64,000 nucleotides of DNA from Hyposmocoma kahamanoa (GCF_003589595.1 NW_020653993.1:5805255-5869254); one strand, 5' to 3'. Positions 43,736 to 54,969 are shown, counted from the first letter of the stretch. Notes: generated from the letters alone by a model not told the origin. A program made the numbers and translations.

Positions 43736-44112
43736 CTTAGAATAATAACGCATAGAAACCTAGTCCGCACACGCTAAGTGAGGCAAATTGAAGCGCGCCC
43801 AAAAGGCCTACACGAGCGGGCGGGCCTTCAGTGCTCAAGGTCAACTTGCACCGCGAACAGATCAAGAATTTTAGCTAAAAATGACGGAATGTGCAGTAAA
43901 TGAGTGTAAAGTACGTCAGACAAATATAAAATAGATACTAACATCACATTCCACAAGGAAGTAACGCGTTTCAACTTGTATTTTTATATAAATATTCACT
44001 AAAACCGAAAATTAACCTACTACTAAAACTAGCCTACATGAATTTGATTTTTGCCTCACTTGTGACAGTTCGTTCGATATGAAACTATCATTCTATGCGT
44101 TATTATTTTAAG
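43736..44112 (+). mobile_element. P-like MITE with THAP start, copy A
   Basis: Inverted ends CTTAGAATAATAACGCATAG and complement of CTTAAAATAATAACGCATAG; exact 8-bp target duplication TTTATACA (43728-43735, 44113-44120). From 43881 an ATG opens MTECAVNECKVRQTNIK before a stop; the next frame continues DTNITFHK. C-x4-C followed by F-H-K is the beginning of a THAP DNA-binding domain. P elements combine THAP transposases with 8-bp duplications, so this is probably an internally deleted derivative of a P-superfamily element. Confidence 0.8.
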
Positions 44113-44126
44113 TTTATACATATATT

Positions 44127-44415
44127 TTAGTAGCAGTAGAGCTCCGTGAGAAATACTTCGTCCAGGGTAGTACTGCCACCTTATCTATTTCTACCGCCAA
44201 GCAGTAATGCGAGCATTACTGCGTTCCGGTTTTAATGGGTAAGGCAGCTGGTGAAATTACAGGCACATAGGACTTTTCAACTTATGTCTCAAGGTGACGT
44301 GCGCAGTGGTAGTGCCCCTCAGATATTTGCAATTTAAAGCTCTGAGTTGCACTGTTATGGATAGGCTTGTAGCTTACCACCAGGCGCACGACTTGTTCGT
44401 CCCGTCATTTGATGT
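44127..44415 (+). repeat. GAGCTC repeat, full length
   Basis: AGTAGCAGTAGAGCTCCGTG to CCGTCATTTGATGTTATAAAA; one of the cleanest copies, starting 14 bp after the P-like MITE's target duplication. It lacks about 10 bp around CACTGTTATGG. Confidence 0.85.
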
Positions 44416-44529
44416 TATAAAACAAATACATTTTAGGAAAATTCACGGACAAATAATACAATTTATAGTATACTTAAATATGAATATGAAAATAAGGTAC
44501 CCATTTGTCAAAGAAAAATGAAGAGAAAT

Positions 44530-45125
44530 ACTTCTCTCGTTAAGGATAAAGCAAACAGAAAGAATTAAGAATACAACAATGAGAGTAAGAACAAAAGTAA
44601 CAAATGTAATAAAAACTATACGATCTCTTAAATGGAAGTGGGCAGGGCATATATCGACTGTGAACTGGCAACCGGTATTACTATCTCAATTTTAACAACT
44701 TTACAGGATGAAGAAAAAACTTGTTTGCGTCATTTACACAGCGTCTGGTTTATTAAATAAAAATACGTAGTTTTTGAATATTTTTATTACACATGTTAAT
44801 AAAAACAATGGAATTTCTTGCAATGCATACTGCGGAGTATGAAATAGTATAAAATGGTATTAAAAAGTGAAATTTTTAGAAAATTGAGATAGTACCGATT
44901 GCCAGTTTATCGATATGTAGAATGGAAATTGATCGGTGGACAAAAAGAATGACTGAGTAGATACCAAGAAACGAAACAAGACGTAAAGGTCGGCCGAGGA
45001 AAAGATGGGAAGACACATTTATGGAGAAAGCAGGACTACAATGGATGACGAAACCCAGTGACAGGAAGGTATGGAAGACAATAGGGGAGGCCTACGCCGA
45101 GGAGACGACTACTAATGTTGCCAGC
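44530..45125 (+). pseudogene. LINE C-terminus interrupted by a MITE
   Basis: First part (44560-44660): RIKNTTMRVRTKVTNVIKTI and RSLKWKWAGHIS. After the insert at 44663-44907: CRMEIDRWTKRMTE, RKGRPRKRWEDTF, then WKTIGEAYAEE and a stop near 45127. K-W-K-W-A-G-H...R-W...GRP-x-x-R-W is the usual C-terminal tail of another RTE/CR1-type LINE. An internal stop (TAG near 44958) is also present. Confidence 0.75.
44663..44907. mobile_element. 245-bp MITE nested in the LINE fragment
   Basis: Ends AACTGGCAACCGGT...ACTATCTCAATTTT and the complement of AACTGGCAATCGGTACTATC TCAATTTT, about 28 bp with a 3-bp indel. AT-rich, non-coding. Adjacent target duplication not evident. Confidence 0.7.
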
Positions 45126-45501
45126 TAATAGGGTAAATGTAACTAATAGGTAGAACGTATAATATGCAAAAGTAACTTATAGTATATAAATGTAGCTAAT
45201 AACATGTAAATAGTAATAATTGTAATTGTCGACTACACTAGTAACACTAGTAGTAATAAAGGCTTATTTTATTTTTATTTTATTTTATAAATATGAATAA
45301 CCCAGTGCCGTTTACGAATTAAATCTTTTATTGTTTTTTGGCTTTCTAAGCACTTTTGCTTAGCAAGCCAAAAAGAGATTTTAAGAGAAAACAAAGAAGC
45401 CAGTTACGTAGAAAAATGGACAATTATATAAAAATCAATGTAATCACCGCCAGGCACGTGATATGTTAAAGTGACGTTTGGTCATTTTTCGTTTGTGTTG
45501 T

Positions 45502-45800
45502 CTACGCTTGTACGAAACAAATCAAATTCGGATTGATTACTGACGCATTGTTAAAAAGTCTCAATCCACGCACCATGTACGTATTTTGTCTATAATTAAT
45601 GCTCGCAAACGGCATTTGCAAAGATGATCGACATCTATACGGCAACAGGTTTGTGCGCAGGTTTATGTGTGACAACAATTCTGAACAATCAATATTACCA
45701 TTGGCGATTCTCATCAGAAAACTGACGTCACAAGTGTCTCGACGTACACGAGGCGGCAAAAAAGGTGGTACCTATACCTGTGCTGATTACCTGATTGAAA
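45502..45800 (-). pseudogene. LINE C-terminus, inverted
   Basis: Reverse strand: PPRVRRDTCDVSFLMRIANG, NIDCSELLSHINLRTNLLPY and NYRQNTYMVRGLRLFNNASV plus NPNLICF, then stop. The RRxxxDxxFLxxIxNGxIDxxxLL...N...R pattern is the end of R1/jockey-like polyproteins. Confidence 0.65.
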
Positions 45801-46091
45801 TTGTTTGGTTTTGTAGTCCAGAAAATGTAAAAATCTCTGCTGAATTGCCTCCAACCGAGATATATAGGTTATAGGGACCCTCCCTATCAAACTTTTGGTT
45901 ATACAAAAAGTACACTATAACATGTGTACGCTAGTCCGCACAGGGACCTACTCAGTCAGGTCCAGACCTCAGATCAGCCTCTTTGCACGGACACAAAGGC
46001 TCGACTACTATTAAGCCTATAGATAGTACGAGCCCTATACCCACCTAGAGTGGGGTCAGGCTCGGTCTGGGGCGCGTGGTCGGGGTACTTA

Positions 46092-46300
46092 TGCTCTTCG
46101 GTGGCAAATCGATTAGTACTATGGGCGCTTGATGAGGAGGTTCCAGATTCGATTCCTGATTTGAGCCAATATATGAAAAAACCATTTTGAAGTTGGTTCG
46201 GGTATTCTAGGTATTGCCTTCAGAGTTATCGTTACTCTGGTACTCATAGCACAGGAAATTCCCTAGTTTGAAACCAGAAATTTGGTGTGGTTATCTGGCA
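46092..46300 (+). mobile_element. SINE-3 (tRNA-derived), best copy
   Basis: Box A-like region GTGGCAAATCGATTAG, box B GATTCGATTCC (46147), then GAGCCAATATATGAAAAAAC, AAGTTGGTTCGGGTATTC, TCGTTACTCTGGTACTCATA and CCTAGTTTGAAACCAG. Confidence 0.65.
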
Positions 46301-47246
46301 TTTTTTCCCCTAAATACTTCTCTTTGGCATAGCTTCCAAGAAAAAAGAATCTAACATAGAGACGGTTGAGATACAATAACGCTATAAATATCTCATTTCC
46401 ACTACATCGGGACGTTTGTCTTACATTTACCTACAATTGAAAATCGGTTGCAATAATCATTTCACATTCAATAGGAAACTCTTAACACCGCGGTTAACAT
46501 TTGCATGAAATGGATCAATGCCGTCTAGCGGATTTTTATAGAACTACAACTTGGCATAGTTAGTCGCACGTTGTTATTGTAATTTATTTTTCCATTGTTG
46601 GTCGCACGAAAAATATTTCACAACAAAACCATAGCTACAGGCACAATGCTCTATTATCGTATCAACAGTGTTTTGTTGCAGTAACAAAATGTCTAACAAA
46701 GCATTTATTGTATCTTTGTCAGCCATTTTGTTTCTGTGTGTAACTAAAACAATAACGAACAAATTTGACAAAGTAATATATCGTTAAGGTAGAAAACTGC
46801 CGTGATACTCAGACATATTAACTAAACTAACGAATTATTTATTGACACGTGTACCTATATGATAGATACATTGTACGCCTGACTTGGCTAAGAATTGTGA
46901 AGCTAATGGAGTAAAGTGCTTGTACCACCTTTATTTTACCAATTCATGCAATAAATGTTTCCGATTTCTGTAATTAAGTTGAATTTTCCCTCATATTTCT
47001 AACAAGTCCGTGATCTTTAATCATGAGCTTCCGTGGCGGTGACTTGGCGAAAACTAAGCACCAAACCCCGGGCAACTCGATCATACACAACAGGCGCGGG
47101 CGCCGGTGGCGGCTAGCATCTACCCTCGATTGCTCCATTCATAATTTAAATCATATGTAGGTCCCAGGGTAAATATAATAGTTTGTTAACTCAAAAAGTA
47201 TATTTTTTCAGAATCAATGAAAAACTAATTACTCACTTCCCGTGAA
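46301..47246. other. Unassigned DNA
   Basis: 47020-47130 is a CpG-rich patch (CAACAGGCGCGGGCGCCGG). 47160-47245 is the inverse of the low-copy block at 11978. No gene. Confidence 0.4.
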
Positions 47247-47452
47247 AGAAATAACGCACAAATAATATAATAAGGCACAGCACTCATAGCTCCGCAATAG
47301 GGACACCCTGTGTTCGCGGGTGCCATGGACACAGACAACCACAAATTACACTCAAATACACGAGGTAAATAAATATCAGCCATACAAATATTTATCTCGG
47401 CGTGAGAATCGTACCCGACCAACATGGTAACCGTTCGGCCATCGAGGCAGTT
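47247..47452 (-). mobile_element. SINE-1, inverted
   Basis: Body intact; the tRNA head is degraded across the anticodon arm and box B (GGTACGATTCTC). Box A TGGCCGAACGG is preserved. Confidence 0.85.
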
Positions 47453-48309
47453 AGTAGTAGTAATAGACATTAAAATGTATAAATAGGTTAAAATTTATTA
47501 CAGACATGTAAACAGTTTCCTACTTGCCGAATATATTTAAAAATAAAGGGATACATTATTTCATAATTTTTGGCAAGGACTCATTTGCACAGAACTAGCT
47601 CACAAAAAGTTTGTCTCACTTTGGGTTAAGTAAATATATACTTTGTTTATCACAATATTCTAACGACTGTCGTATCGACATGTATCTTGAATTTCACACA
47701 TTTTGAGTTACAACATTATTGTAATAGCAGAGCGATATGACTTTAGTAATAATAATTTAATAACAATACAACAAACGAGGAGATAAAGTAATATGTGCTA
47801 TAGTATCGTGTCTAAACTTGAACATCGTCAAGGAGATTAATTAGACCATGATCACGCAAAAGATATTTGTATAGATCAATTAAAGTTGACTTATCGACGC
47901 TATAGATTTGCTCACGGCAAAAGCTCTATTTATTATGGTCATTCCTCTATCCAAGGATGCGTCATGTTTACATATTACACGACCATTAATCCACAAATAG
48001 AAAAGCTTAGGCCCTGTTATCAAACTAGAGCACGTCCAGTTCATGACGGGGCATTTTCTGGAAGATTATAAGAGAGGACTGTCCATAATAAGCTGGCCCC
48101 CTTGTCATGAGCGATTCTTTGTACCGAGAGATAAACCTAAATGGTTCTCTACCTAATTAAACTGAGTTGCTATAGATACTAAAAAAATACTATATATCCT
48201 TCCTACTATATATAGATCCTTTGACCGATTACGTTCCTTCTTTCTACAATTTCAAAATATTCGCTATTTATTGTGAAAAGGTGAAAAGAAAACCTACGCC
48301 ATTTTTATG
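47453..48309. other. Unassigned AT-rich DNA
   Basis: No recognised gene or repeat. Confidence 0.35.
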
Positions 48310-48555
48310 ATTCCTAGTAACGGGATGGACAAGTCGTGAGACTTGCGGCAAGCGACACGCCTGTTCATACCTAACAGTTTCAGTGCCTCTTAGAGTTTTA
48401 AATCGCAAACATCTGAGGGGCACTGCCACTGCGCCCGTCACCCTCAGACATAAGTTGACAAGTCCCATGTGCCTGTAATTTCACCAGCACCCTTACCTTT
48501 CAAAACCGGAACGCAGTAATGCTCATACTTTCCTAGACGAACTTTTTCATAAGGA
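48310..48555 (-). repeat. GAGCTC repeat, internally deleted
   Basis: CTAGTAACGGGATGGACAAG to CATAAGGAACCTC, missing the CTGCTTGGCGGCAGAAATAG segment (jumps at CTCATACTTTCC). Confidence 0.75.
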
Positions 48556-48954
48556 ACCTCTCGTTATGTAGCATATAGCAAGTTATAAAAGTATATTTTC
48601 GTCTGTAAACATCAAATTTTGTTGATAATAATATAACTTAGATTATTTACTTAGAGTTTAGCAGTTTAGAAAAATATAATTTGTGTTCTTTGATCTATAG
48701 TGCAGTAGACAAGAAATATCTATGATCTTACATATATTCAAAGTTAAAACCAAAAACTGAGTGTTTTTCCAGAACTTTAACAATAACGTCATACTATAAA
48801 TTAAAATAAAATTAAAAAATGGCAGAAGAAAATGGATAGCTATTGTCTTGCGGCCTTTTATATTTTGTTAAAACTTTAACAAATGTGATAGTACAGGTAG
48901 GTACATGAATATAATGATTTTTCCACACCGAATTTAATTTTTGCCCAATTATCT
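48556..48954. other. Unassigned AT-rich DNA
   Basis: Nothing recognised. Confidence 0.35.
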
Positions 48955-48969
48955 GAAGCGTTGGATTTA

Positions 48970-49405
48970 AGAGCTATGCGTTGCGTCAGCGTTGCGCCAG
49001 CGTTGCGACGGTGAGCCACTGCGTCGTACTACATGTAAATTAGAATTACGTGGTTCATGGTGCGTTGAAACGCCGACGACGGTACGCTTCGGAAAAGGGG
49101 CCAAAAGCCGAAGCGGGGAGGGATGCTGTAAATGGCGTTAAGTCGGGTACTCACAAGCGAGCTGTAATCGTAACTGTTGCATGATAAGTTACCAAAAATC
49201 ACAGTGTGTACGTGGTTCGCGATCTTACCGGCATATCGCAGTGAGCCGTCTGATTGAAGACTATTTCAAGCGTAGATACACACTAGAACCTCGTTACTGT
49301 GTCTGTCACGTTACAGTTACACCTCGCTAATGAATGCCCAGCTTTACGTTGCAAAACACAGCGTTGCGACGATGCAACGTATGCGCGCACGTTTAGTATC
49401 ACTCT
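48970..49405. mobile_element. 436-bp CpG-rich element with TA target duplication
   Basis: Starts AGAGCTATGCGTTGCG and ends with the complement of AGAGTGATAC; inner CGTTGCG repeats near both ends (48978-49012, 49355-49380). TA lies at 48968-48969 and 49406-49407. The host sequence split here (CTGAAGCGTTGGATTT | AGTCAGAAAACCAACGTGAG) is present uninterrupted at 49766-49800 (CTGAGGCGTTGGATTTTACT CAGAAAACCAGCGTGAG). Confidence 0.7.
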
Positions 49406-49426
49406 TAGTCAGAAAACCAACGTGAG

Positions 49427-49463
49427 AAAAATCTTTTATACGGCACACGTATAAAAGATTTTT
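49427..49463. repeat. 15-bp perfect hairpin in the host repeat
   Basis: AAAAATCTTTTATAC / GTATAAAAGATTTTT around GGCACAC. The paralogue at 49790-49825 lacks the first arm. Confidence 0.8.
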
Positions 49464-49765
49464 GTAAGCACAAAATAAAAGGTTAACAACAACAAATAAA
49501 TTTACTCATTATAACAATGATATGTACATACTACGTTCTATCTTTCATGAAGTGACTCAAACTAAATCTGCTTCTTTTTTTTCATTATTTATTACAGAGC
49601 TGTACTCAGAACGTACTTAATTAGTGCCAAATTTTACAGGAGATAAAATACCGAGCTTTCCATTGTTGAAAATAATGCACGTTTGCATCGATGCAGTCGC
49701 CTTTACATCATAAGTAGCGTTTGCATTGCTGCTAAAAGTCGCTGTCCCTAACCACTATCAGTTTT

Positions 49766-49834
49766 CTGAGGCGTTGGATTTTACTCAGAAAACCAGCGTG
49801 AGGAACTGCACATAAAGTTTTTTGTAAGCATAAC
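49766..49834 (+). repeat. Uninterrupted paralogue of the repeat split at 48970
   Basis: GAGGCGTTGGATTTTACTC, AGAAAACCAGCGTGAG and TTTTTTGTAAGCATAACA, matching both flanks of the 436-bp element. Serves as an in-window empty site. Confidence 0.65.
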
Positions 49835-50049
49835 ATTATAGAAAAAACTACGAGTAAGTTAAAAAATGTATAAAGATATTCGTACATATCTTCTATTGTG
49901 CGCTCAAGTCCGTGTAAATAAAATAAAGATTTTTATATTTACATGTACTTAGTTGACAATGAATTTGTTTATAGCTATTTTTTTAAATCATATATAAGTC
50001 ATTTAATATCATTCATTTATTGTTGATTGGTCTGTGTTGCTGATCTATT

Positions 50050-50154
50050 GTAATTATTAATACAAAGAAAATTTCCTTCGATCTCATAGGACTCGAACCT
50101 GCGTCTATATGCCTATCTAGAGCAATCGCTCTAGCTACTGTGTTACAGATGCAG
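50050..50154 (-). mobile_element. SINE-2, inverted, with tRNA-like head
   Basis: Reverse strand: box A-like region TAGCTAGAGCGATTGCTC, box B GGTTCGAGTCC, then ATGAGATCGAAGGAAATTTT. Lies 58 bp from the next SINE-2, in opposite orientation. Confidence 0.65.
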
Positions 50155-50211
50155 CCTTACAAACTTCTCTATGCGTTTGTTATCTATATAATATAAATAA
50201 TATAAATCTAT

Positions 50212-50332
50212 GCTAGAAGACGTCGGTTCGAACCCGGCCTGATCGAAGGATTTTTTTCTGAGTGTTCGATCTTTGTATTAATAATTATAACAAACTAGTG
50301 GAGTAATTTTACATAAAAAATAATTGAATATC
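50212..50332 (+). mobile_element. SINE-2, 5'-truncated
   Basis: AGAAGACGTCGGTTCGAACC, CCTGATCGAAGGATTTTTTT and ATTATAACAAACTAGTGGAG, ending TTGAATATCA as at 7522. Confidence 0.75.
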
Positions 50333-50884
50333 AATTCAATAAAAATTTTAATTTGTTAATTTATTTAAAAATAAATTGCCCAACTCATTATAAAGTATAG
50401 TTTTCATGTATTTTCTATGATGGAATCTAATAAGCAGATTTATGAGTGTAATACAGAAACAATTTAGTTACAAAAGCGGCAAAAGCGCACGAAAATTACG
50501 CTGTAATGAGTTAGATAACTCATTTTATGAACATTCACATACTTATTGGATTTTGCTTCGGAGCCCTCGATATATTAAAAACCTTCAGAAAAAAAAGTTC
50601 AGAACCTTTATTTGTTATAATTATGTATTTTTACTCGAGAAACTTTATAATAGAAGGTTTAATAACAACATCAAGTTAACAAGTAGTTACTCAAGAAGTA
50701 TAAGTTATAATAATAAAACTTAGTTACGAAGTAATTCCGCCTCCACTTTTCAACTATAATGATGTGTTTAATGAAAAATTTTAAGAATAACATTTGTACA
50801 CTCTTTTGCGATGTTCTAGCTTGGTTTTTCACCCCCAACACTAAAAGAGTGATTTACAAGTTTAAAGGCTTTGTCTGCACACCT
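50333..50884. other. Unassigned AT-rich DNA
   Basis: Two 93-codon frames (50442-50723, 50759-51040) lack motifs; the second runs into a GAGCTC repeat. Confidence 0.35.
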
Positions 50885-51080
50885 GCACACCTATACATAA
50901 CAGTTGCAGTGCCACTCATAGGTTTACATCGCAAAGATCTTAGGGACACTGCCACTGCGCCCGTCACCCTGAGACAAGTTGACAAGTCCCATACACCTGT
51001 AATTTCACCAGCACCGTTGCCCTTCCAAACCGGAACGTAGTGATACTCACATTATTGCTTGGCGGCACAAATAGGTAAGG
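50885..51080 (-). repeat. GAGCTC repeat, both ends missing
   Basis: ATAACAGTTGCAGTGCCACT to GGCGGCACAAATAGGTAAGG; central part only. Confidence 0.75.
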
Positions 51081-51186
51081 TACATTCACATTCACCCATG
51101 CACTTACATATTTAATAGGATATTACAAATGCACTATTTATACGTTATAAGTATTTTATTACAATGTATAATTTTACGCACAGTCG

Positions 51187-51470
51187 CATTGACTTACAAA
51201 TAAATGGACTACGGGTCTAAAACAAAAACCACGAAAAAAATGTCCCAAGTCAACCTATTTAAACGTAGTGACATGTAAAGGAATATGAAAAAGCTAAAAC
51301 GTTGAATTTAAATTGTAATGTCATCGCAGTACTGTCTAATTTTGCTTGCTTCGCTGTCAGTCGAACAAACGAAGACTAAAGCGTGAATGACGCTCTGTAT
51401 ACGATTTTAACGCCCTGTAAGTTCGGACACTTTAGCGCGGACCCGACGTCCATATAATTGTAAGTCAATG
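51187..51470 (-). mobile_element. hAT-like MITE, copy 2 (inverted relative to copy 1)
   Basis: Exact 8-bp duplication CACAGTCG at 51179-51186 and 51471-51478. 284 bp; interior CAAGCAAAATTAGACAGTAC (on the reverse strand) matches the copies at 60867 and 61743. Confidence 0.92.
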
Positions 51471-51753
51471 CACAGTCGTTATATTTTTGCTTAACGTCTT
51501 AGAAAACTTGGCATATGCTGTCAGCGCCCGTTTACTGCTATGACAATAATGTTATGTTATTATTTTTGTATTTAATCTATAGTTGTGTCATAATAGAGAA
51601 TTTTTAGACAGTTGTTAAAACATTTTACACATAGAATTTACTAACTGGTAATAGCGGTGGGAGATATAAAGATCTGTAGTTTAGCAAAATGACGGAGTTG
51701 CCATGTTAAAAAAAAATAGAACTAACACTCATATCGTTCCTGCTACTGCTGCT

Positions 51754-51822
51754 TCTGCCTCCATGGCCGAACGGTTACCATGCTGAACTGTCAATTCCCG
51801 GGCAGGGAGAAATATATGTAAG
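51754..51822 (+). mobile_element. SINE-1 head only
   Basis: TGCCTCCATGGCCGAACGG through GGGCAGGGAGAAATATATGT; truncated after the tRNA part, and box B is partly deleted. Confidence 0.8.
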
Positions 51823-51869
51823 GCGTTATTGTTATAGTACTTCAGATAAAAAATCGAATAGGTATGAAA

Positions 51870-52015
51870 TTGTAACATTCGACAAGTTTGTAACATATAT
51901 TGCTTTTTACTACTTTTTAATGGCATTGATTCAGAAGTTGCGTACGGAGTAACAAGGCGCTTAAACCCAAATACTATAAGAGCCTATACACACGGCGTAT
52001 TTTAAAGTTTGTAGT
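51870..52015 (+). repeat. Low-copy repeat shared with 55790-55920
   Basis: TTCGACAAGTTTG, GATTCAGAAGTTGCGTACGG, AGTAACAAGGCGCTTAAACC and AGAGCCTATACACACGGCGT. At the other locus the last block belongs to a complete inverted-repeat element; here only its left end is present. Confidence 0.6.
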
Positions 52016-52611
52016 AGGTTTAAAGAACAACTGCAAAATCTTATTTAAAAGAATTTGTTAGCGTCTTCAAATATCTTAATTACAAGATAGAATAAAATAA
52101 ATTCATTAATAAAAATGGAAGTAAATGAATTTGTAAATGAAAGTTAATTAATTCCAGTTGGTTCTATGATTTCCGGCAGATTACTAAGTAAAAAAGTTTT
52201 ACTTAGGACAAAATAATGAATTCCTAACTAAATATTAGTATTACGCAGAACAATGTCCACACATGTCTACACTATAGCATCGACCTTCCTTTCTCATCAT
52301 CCGGCTATTTGTCGGTTAAGTTCGGAACCCAGTTATATTAACTTAGCAACATTTTACAAGATAAACGGTGTAACTCTAGATTATAACTGCACGTACGTGA
52401 ACATAACATGTCCTAAGTAATCTGATATGCCAGCGGAGTGGTTTACTGTATGATATTTGTTAACGTAAGACGTAGAGTTAGATAAAATGAACTAAATGCA
52501 AGTTATAAAGGACCACATGAGCTGTGTTTAAGAATAGCCAATAAATTAGTAGTTTAAACTACGAGGGCGTGGAGATGTTTATGCATCAAAATTCTATTGG
52601 ATGTCAAAACC
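52016..52611. other. Unassigned AT-rich DNA
   Basis: Nothing recognised. Confidence 0.35.
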
Positions 52612-52840
52612 AAGTAGAGCTTCTTGTACACCACATATTTCTGTCATCTAGCTTTAATATGAGCATTACTGTATTCCGGTTATGAAATGGGACTTGTCTA
52701 CTTATATCTGAGGGTGACGGGCGCAGTGGCATTGACCCTCAGACCTTTGCCCTGAATGGCACTGCAACTGTTAAGGACAGGCGTGTAGCTTACCATCAGG
52801 CGCACGAGTTGTTCGTCCTGTCGTTTGGAGTTATAAAAAA
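52612..52840 (+). repeat. GAGCTC repeat, heavily deleted
   Basis: Head reduced to AGTAGAGCTTCTTG; resumes TATGAAATGGGACTTGTC and runs intact to GTCCTGTCGTTTGGAGTTAT and AAAAAAAA. Confidence 0.75.
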
Positions 52841-53026
52841 AAAATAAGTACACCCGTAGGAGAAAACAAACAGACGCATACACGAAGGCTAAATCCACTC
52901 TTCAAGGGTCGGGGGTGAAAAACCAAGCTAGAACATTATAAAAGAATATTCACATGTTATTCTTAAACTTTCTCATTAAAGAACACATAATTACAGCTGA
53001 ACAGTGGATCTTTATGATTTAAATTC

Positions 53027-53232
53027 AACTGCCTCCGTGGCCGAACGGTTACAATGCCGGACTACCACGCAAAGGTCCCAGGTCCGATACCCGGGCCGGG
53101 AGAAATGTTTGTATGGCCTACATTTATTTCTCTCGTGAGTTTGGGTGTAATTTGTGATTGTCTATCTGTGTGTCCATGGCACCCGTGACACAGGGTTTCC
53201 CTAGTACGGGACTATGTTGAGTGCGTGTGTAA
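53027..53232 (+). mobile_element. SINE-1, full length
   Basis: Box A TGGCCGAACGG is intact and box B is GGTCCGATACC (two changes). Tail ends in AATTTATTTATTTTA. Confidence 0.88.
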
Positions 53233-53249
53233 TTTATTTATTTTATTTA

Positions 53250-53670
53250 TAAATATCTTAGTGGCACCGCAACTGTTGCTTTATTTATTTAAACTTTATT
53301 ACATACAAAATTGTATAAATGGCGGACTTAATGCCATTGGGCATTCTCTACAAGTCAAGCGGAGAGCTGGGCACAGAATAATTAACAAGGATACATAACA
53401 TGACAATTAAAAACAGATACTATCAAAGTTTATAAATAATTATTATGATATCTACATAATTTAAACACAACATACATACATTATACAACATACAATACAT
53501 TACTAACTATGTCCTTATATAAACTCTTATACATACATATTTAAATACAACAATAATGGGATGCAGATTGAGACTCCAACATGAAATTGCGAAGTAATTG
53601 CTTGAAAGGTAGCTTATTCTTATATTATTATTAACAGGTGTGTCGCTTAGTCACTTGATATCATAAAAAA
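53250..53670 (+). repeat. GAGCTC repeat tail split by an inverted LINE 3' end
   Basis: TAGTGGCACCGCAACTGTTG (to 53277) and GGTGTGTCGCTTAGTCACTT...ATAAAAAAAA (from 53637) are the two sides. The insert, reversed, ends CAATTTTGTATGTAATAAAG TTTAAATAAATAAA and carries GCCCAATGGCATTAAGTCCG, a LINE-type 3' UTR with poly(A) signal. Confidence 0.65.
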
Positions 53671-54391
53671 AACTTGAGTGTTGTTATGGATCCAGGCTGC
53701 GTAGCTTTTTCCCGAATCAAGGTGACAAACAGCACACTCTTACATTATTACCTATACTCAAAAAGAAATAAGTAACTACGTATTTTCATCAAAATACTAA
53801 GGCGATTCTATTTCTCTCCGCGATACTTTTATTTATGGATGACGTTACCTCTTGTGACGTCATCAGGCCAGAATGGTTCGACCTCGTGACGAACCCCAAA
53901 AGCCTTTGCGTGACTACTTAGACGCCTGCAAAATTAGCTTCCCGAGAAGGGGGCTGGCCTGACATGGCGAAGTAGGCGGTTAACATTGTCGGAAGATATT
54001 TCAAATAGATTTATAAAGTAAGGACTATATTTTTTATATTTTATATATATAGAGGTACGACATCAGATAGCAGACCTAGTATTTTTGCAAAAAATTGCTT
54101 CTGATGGCGTAAACTCCCCGGAACTCGTTTCCAAGATTTCTCTTAGAACAAAGTCCCTTAGGTTTAATTCACTTTTGTGCGTACCTCTGGCCTCTTCGAA
54201 TTTTCGGCGGAATGCATATCTCTTACGTGCGAGTAATAGCTTCAATTGTCCAAGCAGGTTGATATTAACCTTTTCAACACTAGTGGTGCATCGGCAAAGC
54301 GTCTTATAAGTAGTTTGTTTTTTGGCGAGTAGGTAATTACTAAGTGTTGCGAAAATGTACATAGTATAGTTAGTAGTTATATAGTTATAAC
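53671..54391. other. Unassigned DNA with one reverse frame
   Basis: A 99-codon frame (54063-54362, reverse) with a basic stretch LLLARKRYAFRRKFEEARG is not recognised; possibly a LINE linker remnant. Confidence 0.35.
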
Positions 54392-54773
54392 CTTAGAATA
54401 ATAACGCATAGAAACCTAGTCCGCACACGCTAAGTGAGGCAAATTGAAGCGCGCTCAAAGGGCCTACACGAGCGTGCGGGCCTTCAGTGCTCAAGGTCAA
54501 CTTGCACCGCGAACAGCTGCAGAATTTTAGCTAAAAATGACGAAATGTGCGGTAAATGAGTAACAATACGTCAGACAAACATAAAATAGATAAATGTGAT
54601 GTTAATCACATTCCACAAGGAAGTAACGCGTTTCAAATTGAATTTTTATATAAATATTCACTAAAACCGAAAATTAACCTACTACTAAAACTAGCCTACA
54701 TGAATTTGATTTTTGCCCCACTTGTGACAGTTCATTTGATATGAAACTATCATTTATGCGTTATTATTGTAAG
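54392..54773 (+). mobile_element. P-like MITE, copy B
   Basis: Ends CTTAGAATAATAACGCATAG / complement of CTTACAATAATAACGCATAA; exact 8-bp duplication GTTATAAC (54384-54391, 54774-54781). Nearly identical to copy A over its whole length. The THAP ATG at 54537 gives only MTKCAVNE before a stop. Confidence 0.88.
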
Positions 54774-54969
54774 GTTATAACTTAATGCTCATTTACTTAA
54801 TGTGTGTCTATTGGTGAGGACCTATAATTGGCTCTCATTTGTTATTATTTCAGTTTTTACTCTGTAAGATAGCCATTGGTCTTCCAATAAATCAAAATAA
54901 AACTAAAATAAAATAACTATATCAAGCCGTGTGTACATAGTAGGGCTTGCAAAATCGCGGTCCGGTTGC

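Noticed and set aside
54063..54362. 99-codon reverse frame with basic stretch
   Set aside because: Could be a LINE linker, but no diagnostic residues; not annotated as coding.
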